The notes: generated by a model not told the origin, from the sequence alone. Positions 27,366 to 35,008 are shown, numbered from the stretch's first letter. The stretch: 64,000 nt of DNA from Aquimarina mytili (GCF_016735115.1 NZ_JAERQJ010000013.1:1-64000); one strand, 5' to 3'. Numbers and translations are program-made.

Positions 27366-29033
27366 ATGAGCCCTAGATCTATTCTATTCTTTTTAACCCT
27401 GTTTGTATTGGGTATCACAGCTTCTGCGCAGTATACAGAGAAAATCAATTCCAATAGGCCTGGTACTTCTCAAGGTGCTTTCTCTGTTGGGAATAATGTT
27501 TTGCAATTAGAAGGTGGTATGGGCTTTGGTAAAGAAAAGCATAAGATTTTTGATACAAAAACCAACGTCTTTAACTTTGATTATACAGTACGATATGGTC
27601 TTCTTATTGAACAGTTAGAGATTAGACTAAATGGTAGATTTAGAGCTGATGGTGTAAAACAAACTGTTGGTGCGAACGAAGAAAAAATAAACAGAAGTAA
27701 CTTTGAAATCAATACTTTAGGAGCAAAATATCTTATTTATGATCCTTATAAAAAACCCAAAAAAGACACTACGAACTATGAAGCTCTAAAAAGCTGGAAA
27801 GAGCATTATAAATTTAGATGGAAAACTCTGATTCCTGCTGTATCAGCATATGTAGGAGCAAATTTTGTAACTTCAGATAATCCCTTTACGTTTCCTGATG
27901 ACCCTGCGTTTAGTCCAATTTTTGCGGTAATTGCACAAAACAACTGGAGCACAGATTATGGTGGTGATTGGGCTTTCGTAACTAATATTATTGTAGATAA
28001 AGTAACGACTGATAATCCTGCTATTGGATGGATTTTAACGGCTACCCATACCGTAAATGATAAATGGGCAGGATTTATAGAATACCAAGGGCAAAAAAGC
28101 GATTTTTATAGTGATGATATATTACGGCTAGGTGGTGCTTATTTGTTTGATCAAGACCTCCAATTTGATGCCAATATAGCCTTCAATTTTAAAGATACTC
28201 CTTCTATATTTACATTTAGTTTTGGGGCGTCTTATCGTTTTGATTGGCACACCAAAGATGAAATTATCGAAAAACCAGGATTAGAAGGTGGTGTAAAAGA
28301 AGGAGAAGAGCAAGAAAATGAAGAACAAGAAGGAGAAGAAGGAATTGATGGAGAATTTGATGAAATTGAAGGTGTTGAAAATGACAGTCTTAAGCTTGAA
28401 AAAACACCATTTATCAATACTTTTGAAGATGATAGTTTTAGAGAAGAATTAGAACAAGATCTTGATGAAAGACGTACCGAAGAGCGATTGGAACGAGAAC
28501 GTATCGAACAAGAAAAAATAGATAAGAAAGAAGGCAAAAAGTTCAAAAAAGAAGAAGCTAGACGTCTAAAACGTGAAGCAAAAGAAGCCCGCGAAGCCGA
28601 AAAAGCTGCAATAAAAGCCGAAAAAGAAAAACAAAAAATGATCGAAGATATCGATGCCGAACTGGATAAAATGGAAAAAGAACAAGGTGTTGATGGCGAA
28701 CTTGATGATATCGATAAGCAGCTTCAGGAATTAGAGCGTATGGAAAATGAGCTCAATCAGGAAGAAAAAGAAGAACAAAAAGCTGAAGAAAAGAAAGCCG
28801 AAGAGAAAAAAGAAATACAGGAAGAAGATGTAGACGCTGAGTATGAAAAATATCAATTACAGCAAGAAAGAGCCAAAAAGGAAGAGGCAAAACGAAGAAA
28901 GAAAGAAGAAAAGAGACGATTAAAAGAAGAGAAGAAAAGAAAAAAAGAAGAAGAAAAGCGAAAGAGTCAGGAGAAAAAAGAAGATAATGAAAATCTTGAT
29001 ATCGATAAAGAATTAGAAATAATTGATAATTAG
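27366..29033 (+). CDS. Outer-membrane beta-barrel (transporter-like) protein with long charged coiled-coil tail, 555 aa
   Basis: The start is the ATG at 27366 (MSPRSILFFLTLF), giving a proper signal peptide ending ASAQ; the frame upstream is an artefact over the promoter. Residues 22-300 form a beta-barrel of the type annotated as transporter/phenol-degradation MetA-like (NSNRPGTSQGAFSVGNNVLQ; final strand FTFSFGASYRFDW). From about 305 to the end the protein is almost only Glu, Lys, Arg, Asp and Ala: first acidic (GEEQENEEQEGEEG), then long alternating-charge helices (RRLKREAKEAREAEKAAIKA). The barrel is a family feature; such a 250-residue charged rod after it is unusual and would have to sit in the periplasm if the barrel ends normally. 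Confidence 0.8.
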   Translation: MSPRSILFFLTLFVLGITASAQYTEKINSNRPGTSQGAFSVGNNVLQLEGGMGFGKEKHKIFDTKTNVFNFDYTVRYGLLIEQLEIRLNGRFRADGVKQTVGANEEKINRSNFEINTLGAKYLIYDPYKKPKKDTTNYEALKSWKEHYKFRWKTLIPAVSAYVGANFVTSDNPFTFPDDPAFSPIFAVIAQNNWSTDYGGDWAFVTNIIVDKVTTDNPAIGWILTATHTVNDKWAGFIEYQGQKSDFYSDDILRLGGAYLFDQDLQFDANIAFNFKDTPSIFTFSFGASYRFDWHTKDEIIEKPGLEGGVKEGEEQENEEQEGEEGIDGEFDEIEGVENDSLKLEKTPFINTFEDDSFREELEQDLDERRTEERLERERIEQEKIDKKEGKKFKKEEARRLKREAKEAREAEKAAIKAEKEKQKMIEDIDAELDKMEKEQGVDGELDDIDKQLQELERMENELNQEEKEEQKAEEKKAEEKKEIQEEDVDAEYEKYQLQQERAKKEEAKRRKKEEKRRLKEEKKRKKEEEKRKSQEKKEDNENLDIDKELEIIDN

Positions 29034-29131
29034 TCTATTTGACATCTTTGTGAAGTGATCTTGACCAGCAAGAAAAACCAACTCAATGATCAAAATGATC
29101 CAAACTCAATTATAATATTTAAAAAAGGACT

Positions 29132-29139
29132 TATATTTG
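29132..29139 (+). promoter_or_regulatory. Bacteroidota -7 element TATATTTG
   Basis: A perfect TAnnTTTG lies 27 bases upstream of the GNAT-like gene start at 29167. Confidence 0.5.
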
Positions 29140-29166
29140 CTTTGAATTAGAGATGACATATGATTT

Positions 29167-30285
29167 ATGATTACGATTAAAGAAATTACTTCTAAAGGAG
29201 ATTTAACAACATTTGTTAAGTTTCCTTTTCAATTATATAAGGAATCACCATATTATGTTCCTTCAATTATCAAGGAAGAACGGGATGTAATGAATCCAAA
29301 GAAAAATCCTGTTTTTAAAAATGCTGACGCGAAATACTTTTTAGCTTATAAAAATGACGCTATCGTTGGTAGAATTGCTGCAATAATTAATTGGATCGAA
29401 GTTAAGGAGCAAAAAAAACCAAAAGTTCGTTTTGGTTGGTTTGATGTTATTGATGATATAGAAGTAACCAAAGCGCTTCTTGAAAAAGTTGCCGAATACG
29501 GCGCTGAACATTCTTTAGAATATATGGAAGGGCCGGTTGGTTTTTCTAATATGGACAAAGCGGGGATTCTAATCAAAGGATTTGAAGAATTAAATACGAT
29601 GATCACCTGGTATAATTATCCGTATTATGCCGAACATATGGAGCAACTCAATTTTGAACCTGCAGCTACCTGGGTAGAATACAAAATAAAAGTACCAAAA
29701 GAAACCAAAGAAAAAGTTATTAAGTTTGCCAAGGTAATTAAAGAACGCTACCAACTCAAACTTCTTAAGTTTAATAAAAGTAAAGAGATTCTTCAATACG
29801 CAGATGATATGTTTGATCTGCTTAATAAAACCTATAGTAGTTTACAAACCTTTGTTCCTATACAGCAGTATCAAATAGATATGTACAAGAAAAAGTACTT
29901 GCCATATCTTAATCCAGAATACATAACATGTATAGCAGATAAAACAGGTAAGCTTATTGCATTTTCTATTGTTATGCCTTCTTTTTCTAAAGCGTTAAAG
30001 AAAATGAATGGTAAAGTATATCCTCTTAGATTTTTACACATTTTAAAAGCGCAACGCAGAAATGATACTGCGGCCTTTTATCTTATAGGTGTAGATCCAG
30101 AATATCAAAACAAAGGGGTAACTGCGCTTATTTTCAAAGAAATGAATGAAGCCTTTCTTCGTAATGGAATTGAAATGGTTGAGACCAACCCGGAATTAGA
30201 AGAAAATAAAGCAATTCAAGCACTTTGGAATGGCTATGAGCATGAACAGCATAAAATGAGAAGGACGTTTAGAAAGAACATTTAA
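29167..30285 (+). CDS. GNAT-like acyltransferase family protein, 372 aa
   Basis: The C-terminal part has the acetyl-CoA-site style motif of GNAT proteins (FYLIGVDPEYQNKGVTALIF), followed by EMVETNPELEENKAIQALW. The N-terminal half (TFVKFPFQLYKESPYYVPSI) is typical of a Bacteroidota family that databases sometimes mislabel as GTP cyclohydrolase. It carries EGPVGFSNMDKAGILIKGF in the middle, also conserved in that family. It is cytosolic, monocistronic and of unknown substrate. I trust the fold more than any named reaction. Confidence 0.75.
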   Translation: MITIKEITSKGDLTTFVKFPFQLYKESPYYVPSIIKEERDVMNPKKNPVFKNADAKYFLAYKNDAIVGRIAAIINWIEVKEQKKPKVRFGWFDVIDDIEVTKALLEKVAEYGAEHSLEYMEGPVGFSNMDKAGILIKGFEELNTMITWYNYPYYAEHMEQLNFEPAATWVEYKIKVPKETKEKVIKFAKVIKERYQLKLLKFNKSKEILQYADDMFDLLNKTYSSLQTFVPIQQYQIDMYKKKYLPYLNPEYITCIADKTGKLIAFSIVMPSFSKALKKMNGKVYPLRFLHILKAQRRNDTAAFYLIGVDPEYQNKGVTALIFKEMNEAFLRNGIEMVETNPELEENKAIQALWNGYEHEQHKMRRTFRKNI

Positions 30286-30314
30286 GTTTTTTCTAGCCCC
30301 TCTTTATTACTAAC

Positions 30315-30358
30315 GTAGTAGTTTTCTAATATACTAGTAGTAGTTTTCTAATATACTA
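30315..30358. repeat. 22-bp perfect tandem duplication
   Basis: GTAGTAGTTTTCTAATATAC followed by TA occurs twice in a row (30315-30336 and 30337-30358), between two convergent genes. It looks like a slippage duplication. Confidence 0.8.
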
Positions 30359-30359
30359 T

Positions 30360-31013
30360 TTATTGTAATTCTCCTATTAGTAACCATATTGTTTTATCAG
30401 GGTCGTTTTCCCATTTACCAAAATCTGTAATTTCTTTAGTAATCAAAAAACCAGCATCTTGTAATTCAGACTTTACATAGGTATGTGATAAGGTATGTGC
30501 TTCCATTTGCTCTTCTCGCGATGTATTGCGCATATGTATTTTAAATTTCTCTATTATAATAATTCTACCCTGAGTTTTAAGAGAAGCTTTTATATGTGCT
30601 AATACGGTCAAATATTCATCTATTTCGTGATATGTATCCATTACAATAACGGCATCCAACGTTTCTTCAGGCAATTTAGGATCGTCATAATCGCCAACAA
30701 TTGTTTTGACGTTTGTTAATTTTCTATGCTTTACATGTCTTTTTAGTTTCTCTAACCGGTCCTCTCTAACATCAACTGCATAGATATTACCAGACTCTCC
30801 TACTCTTTTTGCTAAATGAATCGTCAAATATCCTTCATGGCAACCCACATCTGCAACTTTACTACCAGATGTAATGCCAGCAAGTTCAAATATCCTTGAA
30901 ACATTCATCCAGGTATCCCTATCTGCCCAGTCATTCTCTTTATACTGTGTATAACTTTCTTCCACAGTGATTAGAACCAATAGAAAAATTAAAGCCTTAC
31001 TTTTTAGTTTCAT
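30360..31013 (-). CDS. Exported class I SAM-dependent methyltransferase, 217 aa
   Basis: A clear signal-peptide-like start (KALIFLLVLITVEESYTQ) precedes a complete Rossmann methyltransferase: SAM motif I VADVGCHEGYLTIHLA, motif II acid AVDVREDRL, then TIVGDYDDPKLP and LDAVIVMDTYHEI. A methyltransferase with an export signal is odd, because SAM is cytosolic; similar signal-bearing UbiE-like proteins occur in marine bacteria and their role is unknown. The segment might instead be a membrane anchor holding the enzyme on the cytosolic face. It points away from the tandem small-peptide locus. Confidence 0.8.
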   Translation of the reverse strand: MKLKSKALIFLLVLITVEESYTQYKENDWADRDTWMNVSRIFELAGITSGSKVADVGCHEGYLTIHLAKRVGESGNIYAVDVREDRLEKLKRHVKHRKLTNVKTIVGDYDDPKLPEETLDAVIVMDTYHEIDEYLTVLAHIKASLKTQGRIIIIEKFKIHMRNTSREEQMEAHTLSHTYVKSELQDAGFLITKEITDFGKWENDPDKTIWLLIGELQ

Positions 31014-31146
31014 ATCCCTCCTATTTATATGCTAATACATGCTTCAAAATACCGTTTAATAGTATTTCATTGGGCTTCTTTATGAAAAATTTGGCATTTG
31101 ACCACAGGGTATTTTATATCTCCCTCCCTTGTTTTTACGCTATAAA

Positions 31147-31176
31147 TTGTTAATATTTGTTAAAATAGTACCTTTT
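31147..31176 (+). promoter_or_regulatory. Putative promoter of the small-peptide array
   Basis: TTG (31147-31149), 19 bases, then TACCTTTT (31169-31176) fits the Bacteroidota TTG-N19-TAnnTTTG pattern with one mismatch. It would give a leader of about 65 bases before the first tiny frame. Confidence 0.4.
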
Positions 31177-31248
31177 TATACATAGTACTGTAACAAAAAT
31201 GAAATCTTGGCGTCTAGTAAGTATAAACAATCAAAAAAAACAGAAACC

Positions 31249-31335
31249 ATGAGAACTTTAAACAACAATCAAATCATTAAAAAATCAATAGAATCAAAAG
31301 GAAATATCTGGAATGCTAAAAGACGATACAGATAA
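31249..31335 (+). CDS. Tandem small basic peptide, copy 1 (28 aa)
   Basis: ATG at 31249, TAA at 31333-31335. The peptide starts MRTLNNNQIIKKSIES and ends KGNIWNAKRRYR, with net charge about +7 and no Cys, no signal peptide and no membrane segment. Three more frames of the same length follow at 125, 250 and 373 bases with the same start and end sequences, so four identical-length frames with in-phase starts and stops make coding very likely. I recognise no family. Copies 1 and 4 share the middle segment IIKKSIESKGNIWNA. Confidence 0.75.
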   Translation: MRTLNNNQIIKKSIESKGNIWNAKRRYR

Positions 31336-31373
31336 TCTTAAAAAAATAATTCATCAATCAAAAAAATATACAC

Positions 31374-31460
31374 ATGAGAACTTTAGACAACAATCAAATC
31401 ACTAAAAAATTATCTTCAACAAAAGGAAATATCTGGAATACCAAAAGACGATACAGATAA
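31374..31460 (+). CDS. Tandem small basic peptide, copy 2 (28 aa)
   Basis: ATG at 31374, TAA at 31458-31460. It starts MRTLDNNQITKKLSS and ends TKGNIWNTKRRYR. The spacer upstream repeats the sequence before copies 3 and 4. It differs from copy 1 mainly in the centre (TKKLSST against IKKSIES), while both termini are fixed. Confidence 0.75.
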   Translation: MRTLDNNQITKKLSSTKGNIWNTKRRYR

Positions 31461-31498
31461 TCTTAAAAAAATAATTCATCAATCAAAAATATATACAC

Positions 31499-31585
31499 AT
31501 GAGAACTTTAGACAACAATCAAATCACTAAAAAATTATCTTCAACAAAAGGATATATCTGGAATACCAAAAGACGATACAGATAA
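31499..31585 (+). CDS. Tandem small basic peptide, copy 3 (28 aa)
   Basis: ATG at 31499, TAA at 31583-31585. It is identical to copy 2 except for one residue: KGYIWN in place of KGNIWN (AAT to TAT). It is a very recent duplicate of copy 2. Confidence 0.75.
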   Translation: MRTLDNNQITKKLSSTKGYIWNTKRRYR

Positions 31586-31621
31586 CCTTAAAAAAATAAT
31601 TCATCAATCAAAAATATACAC

Positions 31622-31708
31622 ATGAGAACTTTAAGCAATAATCAAATCATTAAAAAATCAATAGAATCAAAAGGAAATATCTGGAACGCCAAAAGACGGT
31701 ACAGATAA
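31622..31708 (+). CDS. Tandem small basic peptide, copy 4 (28 aa)
   Basis: ATG at 31622, TAA at 31706-31708. It starts MRTLSNNQIIKKSIES and ends KGNIWNAKRRYR; against copy 1 only residue 5 changes (N to S). Third-base changes are also present (AAC/AAT, GCC/GCT, CGG/CGA), so the difference in DNA exceeds the difference in protein, which supports selection on the peptide. Confidence 0.75.
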   Translation: MRTLSNNQIIKKSIESKGNIWNAKRRYR

Positions 31709-31745
31709 CCTTAAAAAACTAATTCATCCATCAAAACTATCAACT

Positions 31746-31880
31746 ATGAAAGCCTTAAGAAACTTCAAAAAAAAATTAAGAGAAACCAAACAAAAACAAA
31801 ACGTGTTTTTAGGTTTCTCACAAAGTAGCCATGACTACGAACAACAAATACGCATACGGTTAAATCGTTATGCCTATTAA
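31746..31880 (+). CDS. Small basic peptide downstream of the array, 44 aa
   Basis: ATG at 31746, TAA at 31878-31880, 37 bases after copy 4. It starts MKALRNFKKKLRETKQKQ and ends QQIRIRLNRYAY; it is strongly basic with no Cys or signal peptide. The MKAL start echoes MRTL of the upstream copies and the end is again Arg/Tyr-rich, so it may be a diverged member. A hairpin terminator follows 32 bases later, which suggests all five frames share one transcript. Confidence 0.6.
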   Translation: MKALRNFKKKLRETKQKQNVFLGFSQSSHDYEQQIRIRLNRYAY

Positions 31881-31910
31881 TAATAAAGCATTACATACAA
31901 TAATCTAAAA

Positions 31911-31940
31911 AACCAGGTTGTATTACAACCTGGCTTATGT
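31911..31940. terminator. Hairpin terminator, both strands
   Basis: The stem CCAGGTTGT / ACAACCTGG has a tiny loop. The T-run is better on the minus strand (for the sterol desaturase gene) but a short T-run also follows on the plus strand after the small-peptide locus. Confidence 0.7.
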
Positions 31941-32011
31941 TTTTACTTGACAATCGAATTTTAAACCCTTTGAGACCTGCCCCGAGGTAATTTACCTTTA
32001 GTACTTTAGTC

Positions 32012-32866
32012 TTATTTGTCTTCTAATTTTTCAGGTTCAAACTTTGCCCCTACTGGTGCACGATATCCATCAAACGGAAGCTTTAATAGCTTGCTGATCT
32101 TAGAATTAGAATCTACATCTGGATAAGTATCTACGCCATACACTAAGTCTTCATTTTTAATTTTAGCAAAAGTACCAAACATTCTATCCCAGATAGAAAA
32201 AATATTTCCATAGTTAGTATCTGTATATGGCAAAACATAATGATGATGTACTTTATGCATATCAGGAGAAACAATAACCCAACTGATAATATCATCTAAT
32301 TTTTTAGGCAATGAAATATTTGCATGATTAAATTGTGATAATACTACTGATAATGATTGATAAAGCATTATAATACCAATCGGAGCTCCTACAATAAAAA
32401 CAGCAAGTGTTGTAAATACAAAACGTATGACACTCTCTCCTGGGTGGTGTCTATTAGCAGTCGTAGTATCCACATGATTATCGGTATGATGAATCAAATG
32501 AAACATCCATAAAGGTTTTACCATATGCTCAACATAATGTGCTAACCAGGCCCCTATAAGATCAAGCAAAGCCACACCTAGTAGTATAGAAGCCCAAAGA
32601 GGTAAATCCAGCCATTGTAATACTCCAAATTTAGTAGCTACAGTCCAATCACTGGTTTTTAATAATATAAACGCCAGAAAAAAATTAATCAAGATTGTGG
32701 TTAACGTAAAAAATATATTAGGCCATGCATGTTTGAATTTTTTGTAATCAAATTTGAATAAAGGTGCGGCATATTCTACCAGCCAAAAGAAAGTAATCCC
32801 TCCTACCAAAATTAAACTTCGGTGAGACGATGGGATGGTTTCAAAATAATTAATAATCTCTTCCAT
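32012..32866 (-). CDS. Sterol desaturase/fatty acid hydroxylase family protein, 284 aa
   Basis: A membrane protein with about four helices and the three His clusters of the superfamily: HYVEH, HLIHHTDNH and HKVHHHYVLPY, the last followed by NYGNIFSIWDRMFGTF. These bind a di-iron centre that uses O2 to hydroxylate or desaturate lipid chains. The substrate is not defined; in flavobacteria lipid or carotenoid hydroxylation is possible. It is monocistronic, ending near the bidirectional hairpin at 31911-31940. Confidence 0.9.
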   Translation of the reverse strand: MEEIINYFETIPSSHRSLILVGGITFFWLVEYAAPLFKFDYKKFKHAWPNIFFTLTTILINFFLAFILLKTSDWTVATKFGVLQWLDLPLWASILLGVALLDLIGAWLAHYVEHMVKPLWMFHLIHHTDNHVDTTTANRHHPGESVIRFVFTTLAVFIVGAPIGIIMLYQSLSVVLSQFNHANISLPKKLDDIISWVIVSPDMHKVHHHYVLPYTDTNYGNIFSIWDRMFGTFAKIKNEDLVYGVDTYPDVDSNSKISKLLKLPFDGYRAPVGAKFEPEKLEDK

Positions 32867-32958
32867 AAAAGCAAAATATTATATTTTTTAAATGTAAACA
32901 ACCTTTTTTAAAGATTATGCTATTAAAATCGTTTAATTTATATCAATTAACCAAACAA

Positions 32959-32974
32959 GCAACCAAAAAGTTGC
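32959..32974. promoter_or_regulatory. Putative operator, copy 1
   Basis: GCAACCAAAAAGTTGC is a 5-bp-arm palindrome. It is repeated 42 bases downstream, on the same face of the helix (four turns), each time followed by TATTAATATT. Confidence 0.55.
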
Positions 32975-33000
32975 GTATTAATATTTTTGAATATATATTT

Positions 33001-33016
33001 GCAACCAACAAGTTGC
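33001..33016. promoter_or_regulatory. Putative operator, copy 2
   Basis: GCAACCAACAAGTTGC matches copy 1 except for one loop base. It lies 25 bases before the SRPBCC gene start. The likely binder is the ArsR-type protein encoded as the second gene. Confidence 0.55.
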
Positions 33017-33041
33017 ATATTAATATTAAATTTTCACAATC

Positions 33042-33473
33042 ATGAACGACGTTATTAGTAAAGAACACATTTTCAGCCATCCAATTGATAAGGTATGGAG
33101 TGCAATTACGAAACAGGAAGAGATTTCTACTTGGTTTATAAAAGCGGACTTTAAAGCAGAACCAGGTTATAAATACACCTTTACTGCTCCAGAGGAACAG
33201 AACTGCACTCAGATAACTGGTGAAGTGAAAAAGGCCAATCCATATACGCTGATTTATACTTGGGTTGTTGCCAATACAGATACAGAGACTACGGTTAAGT
33301 GGGAACTTCAAAAAACTGAAAATGGAGGAACAAAACTACATCTTGAACATTCTGGAATTTCAAATTATCCAGGTGATACAGCTGTAAATATGTTTAACAG
33401 CTTTAATGGTGGATGGGACAATTGTGTTTCAGAATTAAAAATGTATTTAAAACAAATGGTCCATGCAGGATAA
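33042..33473 (+). CDS. SRPBCC (AHSA1-like) domain protein, 143 aa
   Basis: A single START-like/AHSA1 domain: it begins FSHPIDKVWSAITKQEEISTW, has the typical TGEVKKANPYTLIYTW strand pair, and closes with FNGGWDNCVSELKMYLKQ. Such proteins bind hydrophobic ligands in a deep cavity. It overlaps the ArsR-type regulator gene by 11 bases. SRPBCC/ArsR pairs are a recurring bacterial arrangement in which the regulator controls both genes; the ligand is unknown. Confidence 0.85.
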   Translation: MNDVISKEHIFSHPIDKVWSAITKQEEISTWFIKADFKAEPGYKYTFTAPEEQNCTQITGEVKKANPYTLIYTWVVANTDTETTVKWELQKTENGGTKLHLEHSGISNYPGDTAVNMFNSFNGGWDNCVSELKMYLKQMVHAG

Positions 33474-33786
33474 AATCACCAAAATACTAAAAGCGGTAGC
33501 AGACCCAACAAGGCGTGAGATTTTTCATGCTTTAGTAGTCGCGGCTACTGCTTTACCGATCACTCAGATATCCAATCAATTTGATATTAGCAGACAAGGA
33601 GTGACCAAACATCTTAAAACACTAGAAGATGCTGGATTAATACAAATAAGTACCAAAGGCAGAGAGCGTTTTTGTTATGCTGATGCTACTCCTTTACAAG
33701 AAGTTAACCAATGGCTAAAATTCTATGAACAATTCTGGGATGATACTATACATAACTTAGGCACTTACTTAGATAATAAAGCATAA
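33463..33786 (+). CDS. ArsR-family winged-helix regulator, 107 aa
   Basis: A compact wHTH: KILKAVADPTRREIFHAL, recognition helix region QISNQFDISRQGVTKHLKTL, wing ISTKGRERFCYA. The only Cys is in the wing, so a classic metal site is not apparent. It overlaps the SRPBCC gene by 11 bases, implying translational coupling. The two GCAAC/GTTGC palindromes upstream of the operon are its likely binding sites (autorepression is inference). Confidence 0.85.
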   Translation: MQDKITKILKAVADPTRREIFHALVVAATALPITQISNQFDISRQGVTKHLKTLEDAGLIQISTKGRERFCYADATPLQEVNQWLKFYEQFWDDTIHNLGTYLDNKA

Positions 33787-33812
33787 GAATTTAGGATAAG
33801 TTTTACAATGTG

Positions 33813-34208
33813 TTATTTAAGCTTGTCTTTTATCCATTTTACAGCTTCTTCTATCTGTTCAAAAGTGACAATACCATCTTGATAAAACATATTTTCAATT
33901 CTTACACTTGCTTTCTGAAAGTTATTATACGCGACTACCGCAAATGCTTTTATATTAGGAAGTATTTCTTTTATTTTTAGATAATCCATAGGTTCTAAAG
34001 AATAAGAATTTATTCTATTAGAAATATACCCAAAAGGTTGATTACCAAAATGTAACTCTGTCAACCTAGATAGTTGTTTAGCTTTTTCATGATTGAAGGA
34101 AATACCTTCAGCCACTTCTATGATTAAATAGTTTTTATAGAAAGATACTTTTCCTATTTCTAGGTCATACTTTTTCACAAACTCTCCTTCATTTATAGGC
34201 CTTAACAT
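33813..34208 (-). CDS. Hypothetical protein, 131 aa
   Basis: A small soluble alpha/beta protein; the pattern of alternating strands and helices (KVSFYKNYLIIEVAEGISFN, IKAFAVVAYN, FEQIEEAVKWIKDKL) resembles the SpoIIAA/STAS-like fold seen in many short flavobacterial proteins. No catalytic motif and no signal peptide. It is monocistronic and convergent with the ArsR gene. Fold assignment is by pattern only. Confidence 0.65.
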   Translation of the reverse strand: MLRPINEGEFVKKYDLEIGKVSFYKNYLIIEVAEGISFNHEKAKQLSRLTELHFGNQPFGYISNRINSYSLEPMDYLKIKEILPNIKAFAVVAYNNFQKASVRIENMFYQDGIVTFEQIEEAVKWIKDKLK

Positions 34209-34337
34209 ACTTGATTATGGGGATTTTTAATTCAAGAATAAAATAAAACTTAACTCATCTATATTTTTGAGATTGCGAAGCTACTTAAAAACTTGTTAAA
34301 GTTATCAACTTTATCATTTCAATAACATTTTTTGTTA

Positions 34338-34366
34338 AAAAAAAGGGCCGCATATACAGCCCTTTT
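34338..34366 (-). terminator. Rho-independent terminator
   Basis: The stem AAAAGGGC / GCCCTTTT has a 10-base loop and, read on the minus strand, eight T follow. It ends the sigma-factor operon. Confidence 0.8.
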
Positions 34367-34390
34367 AGTTATTTCTTATTTGATTATCGA

Positions 34391-35002
34391 TTAATCGTTT
34401 TCTTCTAATTCATTGATTAATGATTCTGCAGCGTCTATATTGTTTTGATAAGATTTATACACCCACCTAGAAAAAATAATAAAAAAAGATATTGCCAAGG
34501 GTATAGCAATACCGTAAGTCCATACCGAAATACTTTCAGCAAATATATCTTTCCCTTTAATTAATTTTGATGTTACCGGCATAATAACAAACATCAAAAT
34601 AAACCCAAGATAATAACTAAGTTTCATTACTTTCATGAACTGCTTTTTACCTTTTGCATATTCTAATAATGTCTCTTTATAATTATTCCCCGCAATATCT
34701 ACTTTGCTCATTCTATTAATGGATCGCAAAGATAAAATTGGAAATAGTAATAAAACTAGAATTGAAATAATGCCCGATACCTGTGTATACCAATTATCTA
34801 ACATATTAAAATTCAACAAAATCATTACTGCAGCAGTAATGCAAATAATGGCTCCTAAAATTTCCGGATAGGCTATTTTATTAAGCTTATTTCTATACTT
34901 TTCTTGTATCATCATAGATATCATTTTATCGGTTAACTTCTTTTGTTTTTCAAGTTGGTCACCCATTTCAGACCATACGGCTTGCATTTCTTCTAATTTC
35001 AT
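34391..35002 (-). CDS. Membrane protein co-transcribed with an ECF sigma factor, 203 aa
   Basis: A cytosolic N-terminal helix (about 1-45, EMQAVWSEMGDQLEKQKKLT) precedes four membrane helices (about 46-65, 72-92, 126-146, 158-178). It begins 6 bases after the sigma gene stop, so the two are coupled. The position suggests it controls the sigma factor as an anti-sigma partner, but I see no known anti-sigma domain; similar proteins follow sigma genes in other flavobacteria. Confidence 0.75.
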   Translation of the reverse strand: MKLEEMQAVWSEMGDQLEKQKKLTDKMISMMIQEKYRNKLNKIAYPEILGAIICITAAVMILLNFNMLDNWYTQVSGIISILVLLLFPILSLRSINRMSKVDIAGNNYKETLLEYAKGKKQFMKVMKLSYYLGFILMFVIMPVTSKLIKGKDIFAESISVWTYGIAIPLAISFFIIFSRWVYKSYQNNIDAAESLINELEEND

Positions 35003-35008
35003 AGTTTG

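Larger units (their letters stand above)
31249..31740 (+). repeat. Four tandem repeats of about 125 bp, each with a 28-codon frame
   Basis: Steps are 125, 125 and 123 bases. Each unit is an 87-base frame plus a 36-38-base spacer that is also conserved (AAAAAATAATTCATCAATCA, then A-rich, TATACAC before ATG). Units 2 and 3 are almost identical, and units 1 and 4 share another version of the middle, so the order is A-B-B-A. Confidence 0.9.

Noticed and set aside
31110-31135. Second sigma-54 site (TTTGGCATTTGACC)
   Set aside because: It lacks the CACG block and the -12 spacing, so the match is only to TTGGCA.
31249-31740. CRISPR or riboswitch array in the 125-bp repeats
   Set aside because: The units keep matching start and stop codons and silent changes, which fits tandem small genes better; no spacers differ as in CRISPR.
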